DNA from: Amorphochlora amoebiformis
Taxonomy: Eukaryota > Cercozoa > Chlorarachniophyceae
Assembly: GCA_054601695.1 (NCBI GenBank)
Contig: BAAHQB010000355.1
Coordinates: 62,001-126,000 of the forward strand
Reading direction: 5' to 3'
Length of the DNA: 64,000 nucleotides
The stretch's first letter is position 1. Every line of letters begins with the position of its first letter. The position numbers and the translations under genes were made by a program. Shown in pieces: positions 46,092 through 59,800 of the stretch. Below the pieces are notes generated by a model. It searched no databases. It saw nothing but the letters and a program-made list of their open reading frames with translations, and had not been told where the DNA came from.

Positions 46092-47076
46092 GGCTAACAG
46101 GGCCCCCGCTCGAGACCTTCGAAACACGCTTTTCCAACACATTGAGCGTCTCGATGAGAAGTTGGCAAGTTCATTCAAAGACGACTGGAATGCCGTTTGT
46201 GACACGTTCACTGGAACCGGAGGAAAGACCGTTGGCACTCTAGCATCAACTTTGTCTTGTCTACTGAAATCCTCTTCAAGATTGGAAGTGCTGAAGAACA
46301 ACAATGCCAAGATCGCCCAAGCCATAACGGATCTCGGCAAGGAAGGTGCCGACATTTCCAAAGTGTTGAGCAGCATCGAGGAGACCGTCGACAATTTCAA
46401 TTCTTCCATGTGGTACGGAAGAGGAGTCGACATCAGCAAACACGTAGACAAGATGTCCAGTGAGGTGAATGATGTCCAGGGCATCATGAAAAACCTTAAG
46501 AACATACAAAATTCCAACGCGAACGCCATCAACAATATTCAGACAGCAGTGAATTCGTTCGGGTGTCTCTTGACCGCTCTGAACATCTACATGATCTACG
46601 ACAACCTCAAGCTGTGCCGAACGAGCAGCTCCGAAATCAAGTCCATTCAAGAACGACTCGACAGGATGGCACTGAGTTTGGAGAAGTTGATTCGCGAATT
46701 TCTGCCTAACATCAAAACCGATAGGCAAAGATTAAGACTCACTCAAAAAATGACGATCATCAAGTCGGAGCTCGACAACATCGACCAAAGGCTCGATAGC
46801 ATTCGCAAAGACAACGTCAAGAGTGGAACGAATTCCCTGCTTGTTGGATTCGGGACAATGTTAACGACATTTCTTCTCCCATTTACATCCCTTGCATCCT
46901 TCACGACCTCTATTGCCGGCGGGGTGAACGCATTGACCTCTCTTTGGAATTACAAGACCGTATGTGACGTCAGCAAGGTGAAGCCGCTTTTGAAGGAGTG
47001 CTACGCCAAGACCATCACGATGATGATTGAAATGCAGATCGGCACGGAAGACGACATACCGCTTTTTGATTTGTGA
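46090..47076 (+). CDS. Single-exon 328-aa helical protein with long hydrophobic segment (unidentified)
   Basis: The only convincing gene of the window: 328 codons without TA-repeat translation, balanced codon use, GC content well above its surroundings. I chose the ATG at 46090 (MANRAPARDLRNTLF): the frame is open upstream to 45844, but that stretch is unlikely protein and reads better on the other strand. The protein looks all-helical. Residues 10-37 form an amphipathic start and 62-103 a long helix (KNNNAKIAQAITDLGKEGAD). 112-150 is Asn/Lys-rich (VDKMSSEVNDVQGIMKNLKN), 155-172 is moderately hydrophobic, and 180-242 is a probable coiled coil (IKSIQERLDRMALSLEKLIR; IDQRLDSIRKDN). Residues 247-285 are a Gly/Thr-rich hydrophobic stretch long enough for a membrane hairpin (GFGTMLTTFLLPFTSLASFT). 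The tail is acidic (GTEDDIPLFDL). There is no signal peptide. Helices around a late hydrophobic hairpin recall apolipoprotein-L-like and alpha-helical pore-forming families, but this is analogy only, with no signature motif. No canonical AATAAA is seen within 800 bp downstream. Function is unknown; a membrane-associated role is inferred. Confidence 0.8.
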   Translation: MANRAPARDLRNTLFQHIERLDEKLASSFKDDWNAVCDTFTGTGGKTVGTLASTLSCLLKSSSRLEVLKNNNAKIAQAITDLGKEGADISKVLSSIEETVDNFNSSMWYGRGVDISKHVDKMSSEVNDVQGIMKNLKNIQNSNANAINNIQTAVNSFGCLLTALNIYMIYDNLKLCRTSSSEIKSIQERLDRMALSLEKLIREFLPNIKTDRQRLRLTQKMTIIKSELDNIDQRLDSIRKDNVKSGTNSLLVGFGTMLTTFLLPFTSLASFTTSIAGGVNALTSLWNYKTVCDVSKVKPLLKECYAKTITMMIEMQIGTEDDIPLFDL

Positions 47077-47915
47077 ACTTGTCAACCAAATACCTCATGA
47101 AAATACATATACATCACATTTAATACTTTAGGAATTTCGTTTTCAAATACGTATATCCATGTTCTTTCTCACAACGGTGTGCTCTTTTTTCATAGAAAAT
47201 GGATAATATTATCCAATAGTGCACGTACATCTTCTCGGGGATGTGGGTTTTAATTTATCTCTAAGGTAAATTTTAGTCTGGTTTGTTACCGAGTGGCAGC
47301 TATCGGGCAGCTATCAAGTGTGTAACTTCCTTGTTATCAAGCTTTTCCGATACTGTTATTCAATTATTCAACCAATGCCGTCCAGTCACGTATGTCACCG
47401 GTGCTCTAGACTACTTGCACTGATCGATGTCAGTGAATCGCTTAACATACAATGTATTGTACTATGGCAACGTTATCTTACAGTACTAACAAGTAGGACA
47501 TTATATTATCTAGATTATCTAGATTATGTACATGTAATTATCTTTTATATTATCTAGTATGTATGCAACAAGAGATTTCGTTGTTTAGTTTAGTCTTCGT
47601 GCAATGATTGTTTGCTAAACCAGTATTTGCAACATGTTTTTGAGAATATCGGAAAAAGTTTACTATTGAACTTGGAGGGTGGATTCAATCATATATATCC
47701 GAACATTTTTAATTGTTCGAATCATTTCAGCATGAAATTATCATATGGCTGTCATATATTAGTAATTGTTTTAGATGTCTGTATATATATATAAAACATA
47801 CCTTAAGTGTTTTATTGAAAGTTTCGAGAAATGGCGCATGTTTCAATATGGTAACTGTTTGATATTATTTTTATTGTAAAATGCTTCACTTACCCATATA
47901 TGTATGGAATAATTA
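47077..47915. other. Unique AT-rich intergenic sequence
   Basis: Complex DNA between the 328-aa gene and the minus-strand 91-aa frame. Short frames exist (47318-47557 and 47612-47794, plus) but have no motif. There is a small CTAGATTAT tandem (47509-47528). I see no AATAAA on the plus strand. Confidence 0.5.
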
Positions 47916-48179
47916 TTAACGTTTGTTTCTAATGTGACGCACATTTATTGTTGGTTTTTTTCCATTTATTGTCGGTTTTAAATTTTTTCTAGATTTTGAT
48001 ATGGGTTGTTTGACTATTGTTTTTTTTATACTGCTTGTTTTTATTTTTTCCATATCCTCTTTTAAATTTTTTAAATCTTGTTCCATGATATCAGCTTTTA
48101 TTTGATCTGGCAATGATTGCATGGTTACGTTATCGTGAAATTCTTGTTCTAATTTATTTAGTCGATAATTATAAGTTTG

Positions 48180-48191
<12 letters not shown>
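47916..48191 (-). CDS. Hypothetical 91-aa coiled-coil, Lys-rich protein or last exon
   Basis: Unrecognised. The frame opens at the minus-strand ATG (48191-48189) and ends at 47916. Residues 8-50 are strongly helical and charged ([20 protein letters not shown] then [20 protein letters not shown]), fitting a coiled coil. Residues 55-91 are basic, with two adjacent KPTING/KPTINV words. Composition is that of a real protein although the DNA is AT-rich. The first ten codons lie in the edge of the segmental duplication copy B and derive from the ACGCTTGT minisatellite border; the same place in copy A (23028-23060) has lost the ATG and has an in-frame stop. The true 5' end may therefore lie elsewhere, or this may be a terminal exon truncated by the duplication breakpoint. 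Chance ORF is less likely than for TA frames but not excluded. Confidence 0.4.
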
Positions 48192-48637
<446 letters not shown>

Positions 48638-48640
<3 letters not shown>

Positions 48641-48851
48641 GGTAACACCAGCTACACAAACAGCTACTAATGGATCCTGATATATATATATATATATATA
48701 TATATGTAGATATATATATATATATATGTACATATTCTACATATTGATATGTGCATATGTATCAATAAAATATGCGATCGGGTAACACCAGCTACACAAA
48801 CAGCTACTAACGGATCCTGATATATCTACATATATATATATATATATATGT

Positions 48852-48889
<38 letters not shown>

Positions 48890-48968
48890 TACTTATTGAT
48901 ATGTGCATATGTATAGATAAAATATGCGATCGGGTAACACCAGCTACACAAACAGCTACTAATGGATC

Positions 48969-49007
<39 letters not shown>

Positions 49008-49125
49008 TACATATTGATATGTGCATATGTATAGATAAAATATGCGATCTGGTAACACCAGCTACACAAATAGCTACTAATGGATCCTGATATATATATA
49101 TATACATATATATGTAGATATATAA

Positions 49126-49162
<37 letters not shown>

Positions 49163-49244
49163 TTCTACATATTGATATGTGCATATGTATAGATAAAATA
49201 TGCGATCGGGTAACACCAGCTACACAAACAGTTACTAATGGATC

Positions 49245-49318
<74 letters not shown>

Positions 49319-49433
49319 ACTTATTGATATGTGCATATGTATAGATAAAATATGCGATCTGGTAACACCAGCTACACAAATAGCTACTAATGGATCCTGA
49401 TATATATATATATACATATATATGTAGATATAA

Positions 49434-49468
<35 letters not shown>

Positions 49469-49579
49469 TATATTCTACATATTGATATGTGCATATGTAT
49501 AAATAAAATATGCGATCGGGTAACACCAGCTACACAAACAGTTACTAATGGATCCTGATATATATACATATATATATGT

Positions 49580-49624
<45 letters not shown>

Positions 49625-49836
49625 ACTTATTGATATGTGCATATGTATAGATAAAATATGCGATCTGGCAACACCAGCTACACAAATAGCTACTAATGGA
49701 TTCTGATATATATATATATATATATATATATGTAGATATATATATATATATATATTCTACTTATTGATATGTGCATACGTATAGATAAAATATGCGATCG
49801 GGTAACACCAGCTACACAGACAGCTACTAATGGATC

Positions 49837-49875
<39 letters not shown>

Positions 49876-50236
49876 ATATGTATATATATATATTATATAT
49901 ATATTCTACATATTGATATGTGCATATGTATAGATAAAATATGCGATCGGGTAACACCAGCTACACAAACAGCTACTAATGGATCCTGATATATATATAT
50001 ATATATATATATTCTACATATTGATATGTGCATATGTATAAATAAAATATGCGATCGGGTAACACCAGCTACACAAATAGCTACTAATGGATCCTGATAT
50101 CCTGATATATACATATATATATATGTATGTATGTGTGTATATATATATATATTCTACATATTGATATGTGCATATGTATAAATAAAATATGCGATCGGGT
50201 AACACCAGCTACACAACCAGCTACTAATGGATCCTG

Positions 50237-50268
<32 letters not shown>

Positions 50269-50392
50269 ATATATATATATGTATGTATATATATATATAT
50301 ATATATTCTACACATATTGATATGTGCATGTGTATAAATAAAATATGCGATCGGGTAACACCAGCTACACAAACAGCTACTAATGGATCCTG

Positions 50393-50426
<34 letters not shown>

Positions 50427-50525
50427 ATATATATATATATATATTCTACATATTGATATGTGCATATGTATAGATAAAATATGCGATCGGGTAACACCAG
50501 CTACACAAACAGTTACTAATGGATC

Positions 50526-50593
<68 letters not shown>

Positions 50594-50679
50594 ACTTATT
50601 TTTTTTTTGATATGTGCATATGTATAGATAAAATATGCGATCTGGTAACACCAGCTACACAAATAGCTACTAATGGATC

Positions 50680-50744
<65 letters not shown>

Positions 50745-50818
50745 TACATATTGATATGTGCATATGTATAGATAAAATATCGGGTAACACCAGCTACACA
50801 AACAGCTACTAAGGGATC

Positions 50819-50869
<51 letters not shown>

Positions 50870-50956
50870 TCTACATATTGATATGTGCATATGTATAGAT
50901 AAAATATGCGATCGGCTAACACCAGCTATACAAACAGCTACTAATGGATCCTGATG

Positions 50957-50993
<37 letters not shown>

Positions 50994-51036
50994 GTATGTA
51001 TATATATATATATGTATGTATATATATATATATGTA

Positions 51037-51068
<32 letters not shown>

Positions 51069-51320
51069 AATTCTACATATTGATATGTGCATATGTATAG
51101 ATAAAATATGCGATCTGGTCGACAGCTACTAATGGATCCTGATATATATACATATATATATATATTATATATATATATATATATAATATTTATATGTACT
51201 ATATTATGTATGATTATAATTATATTTATATATCTTTATATCAACATATTGATATATGCATATTTACATATAAAATATGCGGTCGGGTAACACAAGCTAC
51301 ACAGACCGCTACTAATGGAT

Positions 51321-51355
<35 letters not shown>

Positions 51356-51357
51356 TA

Positions 51358-51390
<33 letters not shown>

Positions 51391-51469
51391 TCATATATCT
51401 ATATATCTACGTATTGATACATGCATATTTACAGATAAAATATACGATCGGGTAATACAAGCTACACAG

Positions 51470-51505
<36 letters not shown>

Positions 51506-51513
51506 CATACATA

Positions 51514-51569
<56 letters not shown>

Positions 51570-51588
51570 TATATATATATATATATAC

Positions 51589-51643
<55 letters not shown>

Positions 51644-51952
51644 TCATGTATCTATTTATCTACACATTGATGTATGCATAGATATAATACGCGATCGGGT
51701 AACACCGCTACACGGAGCGCTACTAATGGATTCAGATATTATATATGTGTATATACATGTGTATATATATATTAATATATATAATATATACATATATATA
51801 TACATATATATGCATATATAAGTACTATATATATATACTATGATACATATTTGTATATATATTTTCATATATCTATATATCTACATATTGATGTATGTAT
51901 AGATATAATATGCGATCGGGTAACACCGCTACACGGACCGCAACTAATGGAT

Positions 51953-52021
<69 letters not shown>

Positions 52022-52180
52022 CATATATATGAATAAAAGTACTATATTGTATATATATATTATATATATATATATATATTTATATATATGTATATATTTA
52101 TATATCAATTTATCTACATATTGATGTATTATGCAATCGGGTAACACCGCTACACGGACCGCTACTAATGGATTCTGATA
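48638..52180. repeat. Expanded GGATCC-family minisatellite, about 22 units, copy B
   Basis: Units of about 115-190 bp: ATATTGATATGTGCATATGT, GATAAAATATGCGATCGGGT, AACACCAGCTACACAAACAG, CTACTAATGGATCCTGATAT, then variable TA. Units at the 3' side (51260-52180) belong to the ACACCGCTACACGGACCGCT variant and mirror the variant order of copy A. Small recurrent differences (GATCTGG, ACAAATAGCT, AGTTACTAATGG) alternate, so blocks of two units were amplified together (for example 49090-49390 and 49390-49690). Confidence 0.93.
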
Positions 52181-52182
52181 CA

Positions 52183-52235
<53 letters not shown>

Positions 52236-52288
52236 TCTCTATATGTCATAAAAGTTGTATTTTTTTTTGAGTGACAAAAATATATATA

Positions 52289-52358
<70 letters not shown>

Positions 52359-52411
52359 ACATGTATATATCAACCTGTTTGTCTGATATGAGGTTTTATT
52401 ATTATTATATA

Positions 52412-52463
<52 letters not shown>

Positions 52464-52548
52464 TGTTTGTCTGATATGAGATGTATATCTTTTTTTACGA
52501 TCGTGCCTATATCTATCTCCTAAAGATATATATATATATATATGCATT

Positions 52549-52638
<90 letters not shown>

Positions 52639-52679
52639 ATATGTACAAATATATATTATATATATGTATGCATATGTAC

Positions 52680-52737
<58 letters not shown>

Positions 52738-52884
52738 CGTCAAAAATGCTACACTATCTTCTTCCTATAGATAAAAACTTATGTAGAATACATATATAAT
52801 ATACATAATATATATATATATATATATTACATATATATTATATGTATATGTATATATATATATATGTGTGTGTGTATAAATGTA

Positions 52885-52921
<37 letters not shown>

Positions 52922-52976
52922 GTTAATCAGAAATTTAGTTACACTTCGGTGTAATCTGCGTAATTAATAGATATAT

Positions 52977-53022
<46 letters not shown>

Positions 53023-53183
53023 TATATACATATATATGTAATAAATATATACATATATATACATACATATATATAATATATATATACATATATATATTTA
53101 TGTATATGCATACACATATATATATATATATAATGCGTGTGTGTGTATTATATACACACCCCTTATTATATACACACATATTC

Positions 53184-53216
<33 letters not shown>

Positions 53217-53291
53217 TATATATATATTATATATATATACACAAACCATATGTGTCACAACATAGGTGTGATGACTTACATATATACACAC

Positions 53292-53344
<53 letters not shown>

Positions 53345-53375
53345 TGCATATAATATACATATATAAAAATACATA
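52181..53375. repeat. TA repeats with conserved islands inside copy B
   Basis: Islands match copy A in order. Between them is TA repeat of different length plus the private island at 52925-52970. No gene. Confidence 0.85.
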
Positions 53376-54822
53376 TTTTTACACCTTTCAATGGGAATTT
53401 TTATAGTAGTTCTATTCTCTCAGTTTTTTTATGTGCATAAAACGAAAAGAATACACAAATTCACCCAAAAAACAACCACACACACCCTCGTTCCATCTTC
53501 CGCTCCTTCCCGGCCGCCTTTTTCTTCAAATTCCTCTATTATTTCGCCGAAATCGTCGGCAAAATCGATTTTCACCACAGTGGGTATATCTGGTACCTCC
53601 CAGCTGATTATATATAACAATATGAACCCTAAACTGATACTTGAAAGGGTGGATGCTCGGAGCCCGCCAGCCATGCGGTCAGGTGTGACAGGGGGCCGTG
53701 TAACTTGATTGTTAAGCGTAACGTAACGCCATGTATCCATTTTCAGTTTCAGATCGCCAAATTCTACGAATATGCTGGGAAGGATTGCATATTGGTGTTG
53801 GTATATCTTTATGTGAAATTTTGGATATCCATATATCCAAATGTAATATCCTTATATCTCCATTGTTATAATAGTCGAAAAGTTTGCCTAAAACTGTCGT
53901 GAGTTTCTTTTTTGGTGATTTCACGTGAGATTATCCGAAGTGATATTTGGGCGCGGCATGCCATGCGGCGGAGACATGAACTGACCTCAACTTCAAAGAC
54001 TTTCCACTTTCGAAATAACTTTGTAGATTTCTTCTAAACCAATCAACAATCATCAATCGGACTTAAGTGTCCCGCGCATGTCACAGCAGACTCTACCGAG
54101 CGTCTGCCCCTTGGCATGTCAATAGGTGTGCAAGTGATATTTTGATAATACAATTGTTATGTAACATTAATCATATGTAATTATGTAGTATGTATATATT
54201 TATATACAGCTGTTTCAATGTTATATATATATATATATATATATATAGTAAAAATTGTATAATATAGTACGATATTATCATATTTAATTTATTATGATAT
54301 TATATATGTTTTCGATCTTGTATGAAATTATATATAATTATATTAAAATATTACATGTATACTATATCAATATTAGCGTGTATAATTTTATATTATACAC
54401 TACTATCTAATATACATGGTATTATATGCTAGTATTTTATACACATGGCATGTATACAAGTCGCAAGTACGCATAGGTATAGCACTACTCATCAGATATA
54501 CTAAATCTACATGCAGTAAATATAAGTTTCGTCTGGCATATGCTCTCACTGTCTTATAATAGTGACTCTTATTAGTATATTTCGGTATTAGTAGTACAGT
54601 ACTACTAGCTAACTAAGTAGTGTGTGCTGAGTATATCTAGTATATACGTATGTACCAAATCTAGTAAATATAATTAACTTACATTTGTATTAATAAAACT
54701 ATGTTTATGATATTTTCAAAATCTAGAGAATTATTCTGTATCTAGGGTACGTTTTTAGTTACATCTAGTATATGTATATGTCCAATTTTTGCAAGGATCT
54801 ATAGAGGATAGACAGGCATATG
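53376..54822. other. Unique segment of duplication copy B
   Basis: Partner of 26066-27596. The 103-codon minus frame (53740 to 53429) and 105-codon plus frame (53391-53708) are both open as in copy A. A further minus frame (53924 to 53712, GTG start, so no ATG) reads YNNGDIRILHLDIWISKISH then KDIPTPICNPSQHIRRIWRS. In copy A the same stretch is broken by two small indels (near 26548 and 26460). It may be a decayed exon fragment, but there is no family match that I can name. 54150-54822 is AT-rich without frames. Confidence 0.55.
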
Positions 54823-54826
54823 TTGT

Positions 54827-55096
54827 AAATAGAAATTCTAGAAATTGTATAATTTATTTTTAGTTAATAACGTTAAAACTGGTACAACTACTAGAACTAG
54901 TGCAAGTTCTAACTCTACTAGTCTAGGCCAGCAAGTCTAGTAAGTACTAAAATCGACTAAATTCTAGTACTTTCTAGACTTTCACCCCTAAAAGACTAAT
55001 ACTGTAATATATTAATACTCTAGATGCTAATGATGATGAAGTCTCTGTCTAGACGGTCTAGAGGTACCATTACACATGACATACGTATCATCTGGA
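54827..55096 (+). repeat. Dispersed duplication block, copy 2
   Basis: Partner of 45052-45335, lying immediately after copy B. GTCTCTGTCTAGACGGTCTA is the longest clean shared word. The two copies differ by many substitutions and small indels. Confidence 0.85.
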
Positions 55097-55119
55097 TAAG
55101 CCAGTACATCATAACCCAA

Positions 55120-55275
55120 GTCGGAACTCTCGGAACCCACCGGAACCTACGGAACCCAGACGGGTCCTCGGCCAACCTCGGAACCTAGCTGGGGGTTATT
55201 CTGAACCTACGGAACCTATCTGGAACCTATCTGGATCGAACCTACGGAACCTATTCGGAACCTACGGAATCCAGA
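55120..55275. repeat. Cryptic GGAACC repeat
   Basis: GGAACC, CGGAACCTA and TCTGGAACC words recur about thirteen times in 155 bp (for example CTACGGAACCTATCTGGAAC). GC-rich relative to its surroundings and not matched elsewhere in the window except one GTCGGAACCTAAGG at 1081 beside a telomeric array. Confidence 0.8.
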
Positions 55276-56840
<1,565 letters not shown>

Positions 56841-56842
56841 AA

Positions 56843-57083
56843 TACCCTGATAGCCAACATGCTATACTATATATTAAGCACACAAAGACACAAACAGAAA
56901 CAGAAACAGGAACACACCCTGATAGCCAACATGCGAAACTGTATATTAAGCACACAGAAACGGAAACAGAAACGGAAACAGAAACGGAAACAGAAACAGA
57001 AACAGAAACGGAAACAGAAACGGAAACAGAAACAGAAACAGAAACGGAAACAGAAACGGAAACATACCCTGATAGCCAACATG
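56843..57083. repeat. GAAACG/GAAACA hexamer repeat with a 3-copy island
   Basis: Three copies of ACCCTGATAGCCAACATGC (56843, 56916 and 57066) frame arrays of GAAACG and GAAACA; the first two copies are followed by TATATTAAGCACACA. The plus frame gives Lys-Gln-Lys-Arg and the minus frame Val-Ser repeats; both stay open because the hexamer lacks stops, so neither is evidence of a gene. Confidence 0.9.
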
Positions 57084-57356
57084 CGATGTTTCGCTTCGAG
57101 TGATTCAATTAACTGTTTCATCTCACTTCTATATATACGCATATTGAGGTATATGTATATATAGTACATATAGATATGTATGTATTTCGATATAGATAAA
57201 TAGATATATAGATATAGATATATACCTAATATATATATATAAATATATACATATATATATATATATATATATGGTTATATACCCTGAATCCTTGTTTTGG
57301 ATGTCGGATATTCCCATTGGGCTTTTGGTCTACATATGGTATACTATATATATACA

Positions 57357-57396
<40 letters not shown>

Positions 57397-57400
57397 TTAT
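57084..57400. other. Short unique sequence and TA repeat
   Basis: Unique to 57140, TA/TAGATA repeats, then unique 57280-57345 (CCTTGTTTTGGATGTCGGAT), then TA repeat. Confidence 0.7.
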
Positions 57401-57860
57401 ATATAAGACACAAAAGAGACAAACAGAAAAACACGAGATCAAGAGAAATTTCGAGAAATTTCGAGAAGAATTAGAGAAAATTTCGAGAAAAAAAATCCGA
57501 CAGTGCCCGAGCAAAAAAAAAAGGTATACAAATCCTCGAAAAGTTCGAGAAAAAAAAAAAGTATATAAATCCGAGAAAAAAAAAGGTCCGAGAAAGTGTC
57601 TGGAAAAATGAAACTTCGAGAAATTTCCGCAAGGCACCCTGAGTTCTGATGGAGAGGTAAGTTGTCTCTTCTTGGGGCTTCTGCTTCGGCTAAATGAGCG
57701 GATACGAGAGGATGTGATGATCGAGCGACTCCATCCGCTCTGCATTTGAGCCTGCCATATACAATGTCGCATTTAGGGCTTTGTGCTTGTTGTATGTTCC
57801 GACGGTCTAGATATATCTGTTTGTATGTTCCGACGGTCTATATATATATATATATCTTTT
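57401..57860. other. A/G-rich tract and unique island
   Basis: 57410-57640 is A/G-rich with repeated TTTCGAGAAATTTCGAGAA and AAAAAAGGTATACAAATCC-type words. It opens a Lys-rich plus frame (57297-57611) that I regard as compositional. 57640-57770 is unique; it contains GAGAGGTAAGTTG, a good splice-donor consensus, but no clearly coding exon precedes it. GTATGTTCCGACGGTCTA is present twice (57791 and 57822). Confidence 0.5.
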
Positions 57861-58005
57861 TTCTTGGTTTTTTGGAGGTTTTTATTAGGTGGGGAAATTA
57901 TGGTTATGTTTTAGTAGTATATATGGATATAGATATATATTATAACACACACACAATATATATATATATATATATATACACGTATATATATATATATATA
58001 TGTAT

Positions 58006-58038
<33 letters not shown>

Positions 58039-58119
58039 TAACTCGTATGTCATAACGTGTTTTCTACGATAATACAGCATACGTACTATATACACCTATG
58101 CACACATATACCATATATA

Positions 58120-58191
<72 letters not shown>

Positions 58192-58232
58192 TAATATATA
58201 TATATATATTACATATATATAATATATAATTT

Positions 58233-58319
<87 letters not shown>

Positions 58320-58389
58320 TTATACATTTGCGTCTGGAGTAGTGTTATGCTTTCTTATCGAACTAGAGCCCGTACATATAAAATATATA

Positions 58390-58443
<54 letters not shown>

Positions 58444-58597
58444 CATACATACACACATATTATATGTATATATATATATATGTATACATCTATATATATA
58501 TATACATACATATACATATATAAGAAATCCATGTGTATCTAAAAGAATGCAGAAAACAAGCTTTACATATATACATAATAGGTATAAATGTATACAA

Positions 58598-58649
<52 letters not shown>

Positions 58650-58738
58650 CATAATATTTATATGTTTATATATATATATATAATATTTTTTTGTTGTTGT
58701 ACCTCTTTTACTCTGTATTACATATTAATATATATTAC

Positions 58739-58775
<37 letters not shown>

Positions 58776-58906
58776 CAAATATCGTATCTAATTATAATAT
58801 ACTCTACATGTTGTAGATATTTGAATTTGAACATTTCAATATGTAAACGTATAAATATGATTTTTACGTATTTATACCTGTGCCCCGTGATTTATCGAAT
58901 GTTTTG
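57861..58906. repeat. (TA)n field with islands
   Basis: TA repeat with islands at 57870-57935, 58040-58085, 58315-58378 (TTGCGTCTGGAGTAGTGTTA), 58525-58565 and 58695-58905. No gene supported. Confidence 0.75.
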
Positions 58907-58973
58907 GATCTCGGCATCACACTTATACCATTCATCGTATCGCTTTCCCTGAAATGTTTGTACTATATTAGAA

Positions 58974-59020
<47 letters not shown>

Positions 59021-59100
59021 ATCTCGGCATCACACTTACACCATTCATCGTATCGCTTTCCTTGAAATATTTGTACTATATTAGAATTAATATAAATATA

Positions 59101-59142
<42 letters not shown>

Positions 59143-59208
59143 ATCTCGGCATCACACTTACGCCATTCATCGTATCGCTTTCCCTGAAATATTTGTACTA
59201 TATTAGAA

Positions 59209-59257
<49 letters not shown>

Positions 59258-59323
59258 ATCTCGGCATCATACCTCACCATTCATCGTATCGCTTTCCTGA
59301 AATGTTTGTACTATATCTTTGAA

Positions 59324-59330
<7 letters not shown>
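58907..59330. repeat. Island minisatellite, 4 units (CATTCATCGTATCGCTTTCC)
   Basis: Units near 58907, 59019, 59140 and 59255, period about 115-120 bp: GGATCTCGGCATCACACTTA, CCATTCATCGTATCGCTTTC, CTGAAATGTTTGTACTATAT then TAGAATTAATATA. The fourth is slightly shortened. Confidence 0.92.
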
Positions 59331-59365
<35 letters not shown>

Positions 59366-59370
59366 CATAG

Positions 59371-59410
<40 letters not shown>

Positions 59411-59765
59411 CTAAAAGACAACACACCGTCACTTCTCAAGAAGAAGAGGCCAACAGCATATTATATTATATGTATGTATATATACATATATATATATATA
59501 TGTATGCACATTTGTGTCGTGTCGTGATAGACCACTGTCAATTCCTTTTTTTATGTCACTCATATATATATATATATATATATTACATACATACATATAT
59601 ACATACATATTATGACTTTGCCATGGCAATGAGCGGTATCGATTCTCCCTTTAGAAATATTTATGCCGTGTTTACACACACATATACATATGATAGTACA
59701 GACATGTAAATATTCTGCATTGTCATGCCAGAGCCATATAATATATATATATATACATATATATT

Positions 59766-59800
<35 letters not shown>
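59331..59800. repeat. (TA)n tract with an inverted pair of islands
   Basis: Islands at 59410-59460 and 59505-59565, then an unrelated block 59610-59738. GACTTTGCCATGGCAATG (59613) contains a short palindrome, and TGCATTGTCATGCCAGAGCC (59717) partly complements it. No gene. Confidence 0.7.

Noticed and set aside
46092-46535. Upstream half of the 274-aa minus frame
   Set aside because: It lies antisense to the 328-aa gene and has the usual look of a shadow frame.
47700-47725. tRNA B-box-like TTGTTCGAATCATT
   Set aside because: It lacks the GGTTCGANNCC consensus and no A box or cloverleaf can be drawn around it.
56843-57108. Val-Ser repeat protein
   Set aside because: The hexamer GAAACG/GAAACA has no stop in these frames; no start context or flanking domain.
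57297-57611. Lys-rich plus frame of 104 codons
   Set aside because: It spans TA repeat and an A/G-rich tract, so the openness and composition follow from base bias.
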